Source of the DNA: an uncultured Solobacterium sp.
GTDB lineage: Bacteria; Bacillota_I; Bacilli_A; Erysipelotrichales; Erysipelotrichaceae
Length of the DNA stretch: 36,048 bases
Direction of reading: 5' to 3'
NCBI GenBank assembly: GCA_938041275.1
Contig: CALISH010000024.1
Location: forward strand, 1-36,048
Position 1 is the stretch's first letter, and the number at the start of each line of letters is the position of its first letter. Shown here in pieces: positions 15,246 through 23,052 of the stretch. The position numbers were made by a program, and so were the translations under genes. The notes under the pieces were generated by a model. The model was not told the DNA's origin, did no database searches, and saw only the letters and a list, made by a program, of their open reading frames with translations.

Positions 15246-17318
15246 CTACTTAGTTGTGTTTTTCTCAATAATTTCTTTAGCAATGTTCTTAGGTACTTCT
15301 TCATAGTGGTCCATTTGCATTGTATAGATACCACGACCCTGTGTAAATGAACGTAAGTCTGTAACGTATCCAAACATTTCTGCTAATGGAACGAATGCAC
15401 GTACCTTAATTGCATTACCTGTTTCTTCTTGCTCACGAATTTGTCCACGACGCTTTGTGATATCACCCATTACAGAGCCTAAGTAATCAGCCGGAGCTGT
15501 TACGTCAACTGCCATGATAGGTTCAAGAATTGCAGGATCGCACTTCTTAGCTGCTTCCTTTAATGCAAGTGAAGCCGCAATCTTATAAGCCTGTTCAGAT
15601 GAGTCGACATCATGGTAACTACCGTCGAATAAGACAGCCTTAATGTCTACGATTGGATAACCAGCAACTAAACCATTGTTTAAGGATTCTTCCAAACCTT
15701 GTTGTGTAGGCTTGATAAATTCCTTAGGTACTGAACCGCCGACTGTTTCATCAGCGAATTCGAATCCCTTACCTGGGTTAGGGCTAAATCTAATCCAAAC
15801 GTCACCATACTGACCGTGACCACCAGACTGACGAACAAACTTACCTTGTACTTCAGCTTCTTTACGGATTGTTTCACGGTATGCTACCTGTGGTGCGCCT
15901 GATGTAGCTTCAACCTTAAATTCACGTCTCATACGGTCCATGATGATATCCAACTGCAATTCACCTACACCGGCAATAATTGTTTGTCCAGTTTCTTCAT
16001 CTGTATAAGTTCTGAATGTTGGGTCTTCTTCAGCAAGCTTAGCTAACGCCTCATCCATCTTCTGTGAGTCACCCTTTGTCTTAGGTTCTACAGACATCTG
16101 GATAACTGGTTCTGGGAATACCATGGATTCAAGAACAATTGGATGTTCTTCATCACATAATGTATCACCTGTAGTTGTGTTCTTAAGACCAACTGCACCA
16201 GCGATGTCACCAGCATAAACTTCTTCAATATCTGCACGGTGGTTTGCATGCATGCGAACCAAACGTCCGAAACGTTCACGCTTTTCCTTAGAAGCATTTA
16301 ATACATAGCTACCTGCCTTCGCGATACCAGAGTATACACGGAAGTATGTTAGACGACCTACGAATGGGTCTGTAGCCACCTTAAATGCTAAGGCACTAAA
16401 TGGTTCATCATCAGAAGGATGACGTTCGCTTGGTGTGCCATCTTCTAATGTACCCTTAATAGCTTCAATATCTGTAGGTGCAGGTAGATAGTCTACAACT
16501 GCATCTAGTAATAACTGAACGCCCTTGTTCTTATATGCGGAACCGCACATAACAGGGAAGAATTCAGAAGTCATAACACCCTTACGGATAGCAGCCTTCA
16601 CTTCTTCAACTGATGGTTCTTCACCATCAAGAACCTTCATCATCAATTCATCGTCATAGTCTGCAACTGCTTCTAGCATTGCTAAATGCATCTCTTCAGC
16701 CTTTGCCTTGAATTGTTCATCAATTTCACTAACTTGAATATCTGTACCGTTATCGTTAGTGTACATGTGCTGCTTCATAGTTACTAAGTCAATGATTCCA
16801 CGGAATGATGATTCAGCACCAATTGGCATCTGAATTGCAGCTGCCTTAGCACCTAAACGATTTCCAATAGAAGCAACGCTCATTTCAAAGTCAGCACCAG
16901 TCGCATCCATCTTGTTTGAGAATACGATACGTGGTACGCGGTATTCTGTAGCCTGGCGCCAAACTGTTTCAGTCTGTGGTTCTACACCAGCCTTAGAGTC
17001 TAATACTGTAACTGCTCCATCCAATACACGTAAGGAACGTTCAACTTCAGCTGTGAAGTCTACGTGGCCCGGTGTATCGATAATGTTGATCTGGCAATCT
17101 TGCCAGTGGCAAGTTGTAGCAGCGGAAGTGATTGTAATACCACGTTCCTGTTCCTGAGCCATCCAGTCCATCTGAGACGCACCTTCGTGTGTTTCACCGA
17201 TCTTATGAATCTTACCTGTGTAGAAAAGGATACGTTCAGTTGTTGTAGTTTTACCAGCATCGATGTGAGCCATGATACCGATATTACGAATCTTATTAAG
17301 CGGGAATTCTCTAGCCAT
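15246..17318 (-). CDS. fusA: Translation elongation factor G
   Basis: The 690-residue GTPase catalyses ribosomal translocation and, with RRF, recycling. The motifs HIDAGKTTTTERILFYTG, DTPGHVDFT and NKMDATGADF are seen in order. They are followed by domains III-V, including RRGQIREQEE and GYVTDLRSFTQGRG near the C-terminus, the usual full length. It follows rpsG by 18 nt and precedes tuf in the standard str order. Expression should follow the str promoter upstream of rpsL. The usual fusidic-acid target is intact as far as can be seen. Confidence 0.99.
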   Translation of the reverse strand: MAREFPLNKIRNIGIMAHIDAGKTTTTERILFYTGKIHKIGETHEGASQMDWMAQEQERGITITSAATTCHWQDCQINIIDTPGHVDFTAEVERSLRVLDGAVTVLDSKAGVEPQTETVWRQATEYRVPRIVFSNKMDATGADFEMSVASIGNRLGAKAAAIQMPIGAESSFRGIIDLVTMKQHMYTNDNGTDIQVSEIDEQFKAKAEEMHLAMLEAVADYDDELMMKVLDGEEPSVEEVKAAIRKGVMTSEFFPVMCGSAYKNKGVQLLLDAVVDYLPAPTDIEAIKGTLEDGTPSERHPSDDEPFSALAFKVATDPFVGRLTYFRVYSGIAKAGSYVLNASKEKRERFGRLVRMHANHRADIEEVYAGDIAGAVGLKNTTTGDTLCDEEHPIVLESMVFPEPVIQMSVEPKTKGDSQKMDEALAKLAEEDPTFRTYTDEETGQTIIAGVGELQLDIIMDRMRREFKVEATSGAPQVAYRETIRKEAEVQGKFVRQSGGHGQYGDVWIRFSPNPGKGFEFADETVGGSVPKEFIKPTQQGLEESLNNGLVAGYPIVDIKAVLFDGSYHDVDSSEQAYKIAASLALKEAAKKCDPAILEPIMAVDVTAPADYLGSVMGDITKRRGQIREQEETGNAIKVRAFVPLAEMFGYVTDLRSFTQGRGIYTMQMDHYEEVPKNIAKEIIEKNTTK

Positions 17319-17336
17319 TGATTGCTCCTTCCCCGA

Positions 17337-17807
17337 TTAGAAACGGTAGTGAGCGAATGCTTTGTTCGCTTCTGCCATCTTATGAGTATCTTCTTTCTTC
17401 TTTACAGATGCACCTGTTCCGTTTGCCGCATCCATAATTTCATTGGCAAGACGCATTTCCATTGTATTTTCATGGCGAAGTCTTGCGTAGTTAACGATCC
17501 AACGTAAAGATAATGTCAACTTACGTTCAGCAGATACTTCTACTGGTACCTGTAAGTTTGCACCACCTACACGACGAACCTTCAATTCTAATTGAGGCAT
17601 TACATTGCCGAGAGCCTTCTCGAATACTTCCATTGGGTTCTCGCCTGTCTTCTTCTCAATCTGAGCGAATGCATCGTATAAAATTGTTTGAGCTGTACCA
17701 CGCTTACCATCAATCATAATTTTGTTGATCAACTTAGTGATTAACTTTGAATTATAAATTGGATCAGGAAGTACATCACGCTTTGCTATATAACCTTTTC
17801 TTGGCAT
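17337..17807 (-). CDS. rpsG: 30S ribosomal protein S7
   Basis: The 156-residue primary 16S-rRNA-binding protein starts with MPRKGYIAKRDVLPDPIYNS. It contains the conserved LINKIMIDGKRG (about 26-37), the RRVGGANLQVPVEV segment and the C-terminal KKKEDTHKMAEANKAFAHYR. Length and sequence are typical for Firmicutes. It is 18 nt after rpsL and 18 nt before fusA, with a GGGAGAA ribosome site. Confidence 0.99.
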   Translation of the reverse strand: MPRKGYIAKRDVLPDPIYNSKLITKLINKIMIDGKRGTAQTILYDAFAQIEKKTGENPMEVFEKALGNVMPQLELKVRRVGGANLQVPVEVSAERKLTLSLRWIVNYARLRHENTMEMRLANEIMDAANGTGASVKKKEDTHKMAEANKAFAHYRF

Positions 17808-17825
17808 GTTCTATTCTCCCTTCTC

Positions 17826-18245
17826 TTATTTAGCAGCCTTTGGCTTCTTTGCACCGTATAATGAACGGCTTTGATTACGATTTGCTACACCGGCACAGTC
17901 TAATGTACCGCGGATGATGTGGTAACGTACACCAGGTAAGTCCTTAACACGTCCACCACGGATCATAACAACACTATGCTCCTGTAGGTTGTGTCCAATT
18001 CCTGGAATGTATGCTGTTACTTCTAATCCATTGGATAGACGAACACGGGCATACTTACGTAAAGCTGAGTTAGGCTTCTTAGGTGTCATTGTACCAACAC
18101 GAGTACATACACCTCTCTTCTGTGGACTGCTGAGTTTTGTTACACGCTTCTTGAGTGAGTTTACGCCTCTGTTTAATGCAGGGGACTTTGACTTGTAAAC
18201 TTTATCAGTACGACCTTTGCGTACTAACTGGTTTATTGTAGGCAT
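17826..18245 (-). CDS. rpsL: 30S ribosomal protein S12
   Basis: The 139-residue decoding-centre protein begins MPTINQLVRKGR. The residues linked to streptomycin sensitivity are wild type: Lys56 in TPKKPNS and Lys101 in GGRVKDLPGV. The ATG at 18245 follows an AAAGGAG site; an in-frame ATG 9 codons upstream belongs to the leader. This is the first gene of the str operon. Its leader is about 100 nt and holds a GCACAC/GTGTGC hairpin just before the ribosome site. Confidence 0.99.
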   Translation of the reverse strand: MPTINQLVRKGRTDKVYKSKSPALNRGVNSLKKRVTKLSSPQKRGVCTRVGTMTPKKPNSALRKYARVRLSNGLEVTAYIPGIGHNLQEHSVVMIRGGRVKDLPGVRYHIIRGTLDCAGVANRNQSRSLYGAKKPKAAK

Positions 18246-18379
18246 TTCAGTTTCTCCTTTCATTTTATGCACACATTTCCAAGTGTGCCAAACCTTAGTC
18301 TAAATATAAGCCTTACTTCCGTAAAGCCAGTTTTTTCGCTAAGCGTAATAATGATACCTTTTAATACCATTAAAGTCAA
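18246..18379 (-). promoter_or_regulatory. str operon promoter and leader
   Basis: On the minus strand TTGACT (complement of 18374-18379) and TATCAT (complement of 18351-18356) are 17 nt apart, a strong sigma-A promoter. Transcription would begin near 18344. The leader of about 100 nt contains a small GCACAC/GTGTGC stem shortly before the rpsL ribosome site. It is not clear whether the stem has a regulatory role. Confidence 0.8.
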
Positions 18380-18544
18380 TATACTTTTCATCATATTTTT
18401 CGACAGGTTCTATGGCTTTTCGCCACCGTACAATCTCTACATGAAAGTTCATTTTTATACCATGGAATATCGTTGCTATATGTATTATAGTTATAGAAAG
18501 TCCAATATGTATTTTTCATATTGTTTTTGTTCAAGGAGGTTCCA

Positions 18545-19435
18545 ATGGCAAACAAAGTATGTGATTTCTGCCTAAGTGAAGGAAAAGGTCTTTTTAACCA
18601 ACCTAAGAAAATAGAAGATGGCCATTACATCTGTAAAGACTGTCGTTCCATATTAGCTTCTTACAATCTTCCTATCAAGCATGATATCTTCCAGATACTC
18701 GTTACCGCACAAGAAAATATGCGCGATATGATTATGGAGTCATACATCAAGAGTCATAATATCGATGAAATGATGGCAAAGTTCTACCCTGTCGATGATA
18801 TGCCACTACACCCTGGGGAACATTGTATTTCTAAGGTCAAGGCATACCAAACAGTCACAAAGGACTCCATCCCTTATACACGTGCAGTTTCAAAGATTGC
18901 AGAGATTTCTAAAGCTACAATTCAAAATATCGTTGATTCTACAACACGTACCAACTCCCACAAAGTAGAAGGTACTCTCTATGAAACAGATGTAGCGTTC
19001 TACTTCTTATCTCCAAACTATGTCAACTGTCACCGTTTGGGATATGCATTACGCAATCGTAGTGATACCGATCGTATTAACGTCGTTACACCAACGGCAC
19101 GTTATACATACATGCTAGATAACTCTGATTTAATTTTCATGCGTGAACGTTTCTATCAGAAATTAAACGCTGCCAGAAACAACAAGGATACACACTTAAT
19201 CTATATGTCAGATGATGATCATATACGTATTACGCCTGGTGTATACGATATTCCAAAGAGCTTACGCCCTGGCAAGTATGTCGTTACTGCAATTCGTGAT
19301 GCAGGTCTTCATATGAAAGATTCATTAGGTAGAGTAAAAGACTACTATGAAAACGAAGAAGTTATCGACCTTAGTGATGGTGGTGTATTAGAGTGCACAG
19401 GTGAATACGAACTAAAATGGATTAGCCACAAATAA
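18545..19435 (+). CDS. Zinc-ribbon protein of unknown function
   Basis: This 296-residue soluble protein begins with a four-cysteine zinc ribbon, C-x2-C (VCDFCLSE) and C-x2-C (ICKDCRS) within the first 35 residues, reminiscent of DUF4428-type ribbons. The middle part is helical and without a motif I can name. The C-terminal about 70 residues (after RITPGVYDIP) look like a small beta-rich domain with repeated G-x-Y turns. The ATG at 18545 follows an AAGGAGG site; an upstream in-frame ATG is not favoured. The gene is monocistronic, divergent from the str operon, and ends at its own terminator. I cannot assign a function. Confidence 0.85.
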   Translation: MANKVCDFCLSEGKGLFNQPKKIEDGHYICKDCRSILASYNLPIKHDIFQILVTAQENMRDMIMESYIKSHNIDEMMAKFYPVDDMPLHPGEHCISKVKAYQTVTKDSIPYTRAVSKIAEISKATIQNIVDSTTRTNSHKVEGTLYETDVAFYFLSPNYVNCHRLGYALRNRSDTDRINVVTPTARYTYMLDNSDLIFMRERFYQKLNAARNNKDTHLIYMSDDDHIRITPGVYDIPKSLRPGKYVVTAIRDAGLHMKDSLGRVKDYYENEEVIDLSDGGVLECTGEYELKWISHK

Positions 19436-19460
19436 AGGATGTACACTGTACATCCTTTTT
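19435..19460 (+). terminator. Terminator of the zinc-ribbon protein gene
   Basis: A 9-bp stem AAGGATGTA/TACATCCTT is followed by a T run. The first base of the stem is the last base of the stop codon. Confidence 0.87.
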
Positions 19461-19472
19461 CATATTTCTAAT

Positions 19473-19501
19473 TCATACATGCATGTTGTATGCATGTATG
19501 A
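19473..19501. repeat. Perfect 12-bp inverted repeat made of TGCAT units
   Basis: TCATACATGCAT (19473-19484) is the exact reverse complement of ATGCATGTATGA (19490-19501) with a GTTGT loop. No T run follows on either strand, so it is not a typical intrinsic terminator. It lies between the convergent zinc-ribbon gene and the pilin remnant. Confidence 0.7.
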
Positions 19502-19513
19502 CCATAAATTTTA

Positions 19514-19861
19514 TTAACGTAATTGTTTCTTGTAACCAATAGCTAATAACATCACTGTTACAAAAACTGCTAGCATGCCAAACATAAGCATCATATTTAC
19601 TGTACTATCACCAGTCTTAGGAGTTACAGGTGCTTTTGGAGTCTCGTATTTATTTGTGAATTCGAGATTGCTAGCTACCTGTGTACCCTTCTTGATTTCA
19701 TAGGTAGAAACCAATTTGTTATCTACATATGTCGTTACGTCAACTGTAACTGTATATTCTGTTTGATCGTATGTATAGTTTGCTAAGTTTGTATTTAATT
19801 CTACAACTTTATAAACATACTTGCCGACTGCCGCAAATTCAATCTGACCAAATTCAACATG
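19514..19861 (-). pseudogene. 3' remnant of a pilin-like, sortase-anchored surface protein gene
   Basis: The open frame without a plausible start codon encodes the last about 115 residues of a surface protein. The first part matches a pilin isopeptide-linkage (Spy0128-like) repeat: FGQIEFAAVGKYVYKVVE supplies the conserved G-x-Y-x-Y-x-V-x-E block, and FTNKY supplies the Asn that would form the intramolecular bond. It ends with a sortase sorting signal variant TPKTGD, a hydrophobic segment and a KKQLR tail. Upstream, the frame continues only as unrelated codons to stop codons that end the DUF3784 gene. The 5' part of the gene is therefore missing, either deleted or replaced. Confidence 0.75.
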
Positions 19862-19924
19862 TGTGAAAATAAGAATACTTAGTATTTCTATAGAAGTATA
19901 ATCAATTCGAATTAGGAAAGATTA

Positions 19925-20236
19925 TTATTCTTTAGTCGATATATTAACATATATTAATAATATTAGCGACACAAACATAGTAAATACAATAAAGCAAACA
20001 ATGATGAGTGGTGGTATCTTATGCACGAACCATAAAATAGTCGCTAGAGATAAGCCAAAGAAAATCACCCAAACGCCTAAGATAATCTCAATTTTTTTAA
20101 TGTTATATTTGTTTTTTTTAGATTCAGAAAGTATGTTATAACCTGCAATCAAAAATCTTCCTTTGCCTATCAATACTAGAATTCCGCATATCAATATCGG
20201 AATAGTTGCGAGTATAACAATTAATTTATCATTCAT
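19925..20236 (-). CDS. DUF3784 family membrane protein
   Basis: The 103-residue protein has three hydrophobic segments (about 5-24, 50-68 and 75-98). It carries the DUF3784 hallmark GKGRFLIAGYN (about 24-34), seen in small Firmicute membrane proteins of unknown function. The ATG at 20236 has no clear ribosome site, which lowers certainty about the start. It lies just upstream of, and in the same direction as, the pilin remnant. I can say nothing about function. Confidence 0.75.
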   Translation of the reverse strand: MNDKLIVILATIPILICGILVLIGKGRFLIAGYNILSESKKNKYNIKKIEIILGVWVIFFGLSLATILWFVHKIPPLIIVCFIVFTMFVSLILLIYVNISTKE

Positions 20237-20503
20237 GTTTATTAATAGATATTGACCTTAGTGTACACGGCCGCATTCCTTTTATAGTTTCATCATATAA
20301 ACTTCATCGTAGAATACAAGTCTATTATTGGCACAAAAAAAGAGTTACAATAAACATATTGAACTTCTAATTCATTTATGTTGAAATATTACTTTTTCGA
20401 CATTTTTATGTTCCGTACGAAACGTTTTCATATATCCTCACTCTTTTTGTCTGATATTATTCATTTCTTCTTTCTATTTCGAGTTTTATCTATAAAACTT
20501 AAA
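20237..20503. other. Intergenic stretch without recognised genes
   Basis: The AT-rich sequence contains no coding frame with a ribosome site on either strand. I see no tRNA or repeat and no clear promoter for the DUF3784 gene beyond AT-rich tracts. Confidence 0.6.
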
Positions 20504-20534
20504 AAAGGTATCCACTACGAATGTGGATACCTTT
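20504..20534 (-). terminator. Terminator of tRNA-Asn
   Basis: A perfect 12-bp stem AAAGGTATCCAC/GTGGATACCTTT with a 7-nt loop is followed by T residues on the minus strand, just after the tRNA CCA end. Confidence 0.9.
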
Positions 20535-20537
20535 ATA

Positions 20538-20613
20538 TGGCGCCTTAAACAGGGCTCGAACCTGTGACCTAGCGGTTAACAGCCGCTCGCTCTGCCGACT
20601 GAGCTATTAAGGC
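20538..20613 (-). tRNA. tRNA-Asn (anticodon GTT)
   Basis: The 76-nt minus-strand gene folds into a full cloverleaf. Its acceptor arm is GCCTTAA/TTAAGGC with an encoded CCA and discriminator G. The D-arm is AGCTCAGTCGGCAGAGC, the anticodon stem is AGCGG/CCGCT around the loop CTGTTAA (anticodon GTT), and the T-arm is ACAGG-TTCGAGC-CCTGT. It is a single gene with its own promoter and terminator. Confidence 0.98.
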
Positions 20614-20621
20614 ACGTGACT

Positions 20622-20650
20622 ATATTACCATTTCTATATAATCATCGCAA
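20622..20650 (-). promoter_or_regulatory. Promoter of tRNA-Asn
   Basis: On the minus strand TTGCGA (complement of 20645-20650) and TATAAT-like TAATAT (complement of 20622-20627) are separated by 17 nt. The predicted start lies about at the tRNA 5' end. Confidence 0.7.
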
Positions 20651-20704
20651 CACCTTTTTTCATTATTTGAAGAAAAGTTGATTTAAATTATTTAAAATTA
20701 TTTA

Positions 20705-20733
20705 TTGACTGACGGTCAAATGGATGCTAGTAT
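20705..20733 (+). promoter_or_regulatory. Promoter of the YdjI-like operon with overlapping inverted-repeat operator
   Basis: TTGACT (20705-20710) and TAGTAT (20728-20733) are 17 nt apart. The -35 element is part of the inverted repeat TTGAC-N5-GTCAA (20705-20719), the kind of symmetry used by TetR-type and other dimeric repressors. No regulator gene for it lies next to the operon. Confidence 0.65.
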
Positions 20734-20771
20734 ATGGTTGTACAGTCAGAAGACTATAAGGAGGAACTTAT

Positions 20772-21884
20772 ATGGGTCTCATTTCTACTGCTTTATTATC
20801 CGCTAGTTCAACACTTAGCGATTCTTGGAAAGAGTATTTCTATTGTGATGCTATTCCAGCTGATGTATTTGTTGTGAAAGGTATTAAAAGAAACTCTGGA
20901 GGATTCTTCAGTGGTAATAAGGGAAGCGACAATATCATTACGGACGGTTCAGTAATTGCTGTTGCTGATGGCCAAGCGATGATTATCGTTGAACAAGGAC
21001 AAATCGTTGATATTTGTGCTGAACCTGGCGAATTCAAATATGACTCTTCTACACAACCATCTGTATTCACAGGTAGCCTTGGTGAAGGCGTTAAGAAAAT
21101 GTTTGAAGAATTTGGTCGCCGTTTCACATTCGGTGGACAACCTGCCGCAGACCAACGTATCTATTATGTAAACACAAAGGAATTAGTTGGCGTAAAGTAT
21201 GGAACTCCAGCTCCAATCCCATTTAGAGTTGTAGATGCTCGTGCAGGTATCGATATTGATGTATCGATGAAATGCTTTGGTGAATACAGTTTGCATGTAT
21301 GCGATCCAGTATTATTCTATACAAACGTTTGTGGTAACGTATCAGACAGCTACAAGTTAAGTGATCTCAACGATCAATTACGTACTGAATTACTCACTGC
21401 TTTACAACCAGCATTTGGTAAATTAAGCGAACAAGGTATCCGTTACTCTCAGATTCCAGCACACACAACTGAATTAGCTGCGGCTCTTAACGAGGAACTC
21501 AGCAGTAAGTGGAGAGAAAAGCGTGGTATCGAAATCGTATCATTCGGTGTATCTTCTATCAAAGCCGATGAAGCTGATGAAGAAATGCTCAAGCAAATGC
21601 AACGTAACGCTGCATACACAGACACAAACCTAGCTGCCGCAACACTTGTTGGTGCACAAGCACAAGCAATGCAAGATGCTGCCAAGAATGCTAATGGTGC
21701 TGCGATGGGATTCATGGGAATGAACGCTGCACAAAGTGCTGGTGGTATTAATGCTAATGCACTATTCCAAGCAGGTCAGGCACAAAAAGCCGCAAGTAAT
21801 GGTGATAAGTGGTTCTGCCCAGAATGTGGAAATGAGAATCATTCAAACTTCTGCTCTAACTGCGGAACAAAGAAACCTGAATAA
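20772..21884 (+). CDS. SPFH-domain protein with C-terminal zinc ribbon (YdjI-like)
   Basis: This 370-residue protein belongs to the bacterial YdjI group of SPFH (stomatin/flotillin-like) proteins, often labelled virion core protein. The N-terminal part includes a conserved GSLGEGVKKMFEEFGRRFTFGGQP region and an SPFH core. It is followed by an Ala/Gln-rich helical segment (about 285-330) and a C-terminal zinc ribbon (Cys349, Cys352, Cys360, Cys363). In Bacillus subtilis YdjI works with YdjG, YdjH and PspA in membrane-stress protection; here the YdjG- and YdjH-like genes follow but no PspA. The start has an AAGGAGG site. A terminator lies directly downstream, inside the operon. Confidence 0.9.
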   Translation: MGLISTALLSASSTLSDSWKEYFYCDAIPADVFVVKGIKRNSGGFFSGNKGSDNIITDGSVIAVADGQAMIIVEQGQIVDICAEPGEFKYDSSTQPSVFTGSLGEGVKKMFEEFGRRFTFGGQPAADQRIYYVNTKELVGVKYGTPAPIPFRVVDARAGIDIDVSMKCFGEYSLHVCDPVLFYTNVCGNVSDSYKLSDLNDQLRTELLTALQPAFGKLSEQGIRYSQIPAHTTELAAALNEELSSKWREKRGIEIVSFGVSSIKADEADEEMLKQMQRNAAYTDTNLAAATLVGAQAQAMQDAAKNANGAAMGFMGMNAAQSAGGINANALFQAGQAQKAASNGDKWFCPECGNENHSNFCSNCGTKKPE

Positions 21885-21897
21885 TCTTTAAAACGAT

Positions 21898-21924
21898 AAG
21901 AACCCGTTCTATCGGGTTCTTTTT
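21898..21924 (+). terminator. Internal terminator between the YdjI-like and YdjG-like genes
   Basis: A 9-bp stem AAGAACCCG/CGGGTTCTT with a TTCTAT loop is followed by a T run (21920-21924). It lies 14 nt after the first gene and about 20 nt before the YdjG-like start, so it should reduce read-through. Confidence 0.85.
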
Positions 21925-21945
21925 CTCAAGTGAAAGGGGAAAATC

Positions 21946-23040
21946 ATGGCAAATAACGCTTTAACAAATTTCCAATGTCCAAATTGTAATGGTCCTCTTG
22001 CCTTTGATCCAGGATCCCAGAAGTTAAAATGTGGTAACTGCGGAAGTACTTTTGAACCTGCTGAAATCGAAGAACATTACGACAAACAAGTAGCCCTATC
22101 CATTGAAGAAGGTCAAAAAGAATACAGCGCAGAAGATACGCTACAGTGGAGTGAAGAAGACGCACAGAACCTGCGTGCATATAACTGTCCATCTTGCGGA
22201 GCACAGTTAATCGCAGATAAGAATACTGCTGCGACGAGTTGTCCATATTGTGGCAACCCTACGATTGTTCCCTCACAGTTCAGTGGCGCATTAAAACCTG
22301 ACTATGTGATTCCATTCAAGATGAATAAGGATGAAGCCATCAAGAAATTGACCGACTTCTATGGTGGAAAACCACTATTGCCAGATGCCTTCAAGGAACG
22401 TAACCACATCGAAGATATCAAAGGTGTATATGTACCCTTCTGGCTCTATGATGGTACAGCAGATGTAGATATGGCTTTCCGTGGTACAATCTCACATTCT
22501 CACCGTGAGGGTGACTACACAGTTACTGTTACCGAAAACTACTCCATCCTACGTCAAGGAACCGTACAATTTAACCGTGTTCCGGCTGATGGATCAAGCA
22601 AGATGCCAGATGAGTTCATGGACGCAATTGAACCATACAACTATAACGAGATGATTCCATTTGAAATGGGATATATGACCGGATACCTTGCAGACCGATA
22701 CGATGTAACTGCAGAACAAGACCGTAATCGTGTTAATACACGTATGCGTACTTCTTCAGCAGATAAAATCCGAGAAACTGTTAGAGGCTATCACACTCTA
22801 TTCCCACGTCGTTCAAATATCTATATTCGAGAAGATAAAGTGCACTATGCATTCTTGCCAGTATGGATGCTTACCACAAAATGGCAAGGTCAGACATACA
22901 TGTTCGCAATGAATGGTCAAACAGGAAAGATGATTGGTGATGACTTGCCAATCGATACTGGAAAATCTGTTCTTTATTTCTTCGGCATTCTACTCATCGG
23001 TATGATATTGACTGGCATACTGCTGTTTGTGGCATTTTAG
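21946..23040 (+). CDS. Zinc-ribbon membrane protein (YdjG-like)
   Basis: The 364-residue protein has two zinc ribbons near the N-terminus: Cys11/Cys14 with Cys29/Cys32, and Cys81/Cys84 with Cys99/Cys102. A soluble central domain of about 230 residues follows, with GVYVPFWLYDGTADVD and FMDAIEPYNY. A single hydrophobic helix closes the C-terminus (about 342-362). This is the arrangement of B. subtilis YdjG, a TFIIB-type zinc-binding protein of the PspA-YdjGHI membrane-stress system. A GGGGA ribosome site precedes the ATG. It is 12 nt upstream of the TPM gene, so the pair is surely co-expressed. Confidence 0.88.
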   Translation: MANNALTNFQCPNCNGPLAFDPGSQKLKCGNCGSTFEPAEIEEHYDKQVALSIEEGQKEYSAEDTLQWSEEDAQNLRAYNCPSCGAQLIADKNTAATSCPYCGNPTIVPSQFSGALKPDYVIPFKMNKDEAIKKLTDFYGGKPLLPDAFKERNHIEDIKGVYVPFWLYDGTADVDMAFRGTISHSHREGDYTVTVTENYSILRQGTVQFNRVPADGSSKMPDEFMDAIEPYNYNEMIPFEMGYMTGYLADRYDVTAEQDRNRVNTRMRTSSADKIRETVRGYHTLFPRRSNIYIREDKVHYAFLPVWMLTTKWQGQTYMFAMNGQTGKMIGDDLPIDTGKSVLYFFGILLIGMILTGILLFVAF

Positions 23041-23052
23041 GAGGTACGCATT

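Noticed and set aside
19473..19501. A terminator for the pilin remnant or the zinc-ribbon gene
   Set aside because: The stem is perfect but no T run follows on either strand, and the zinc-ribbon gene already has a good terminator at 19435-19460.
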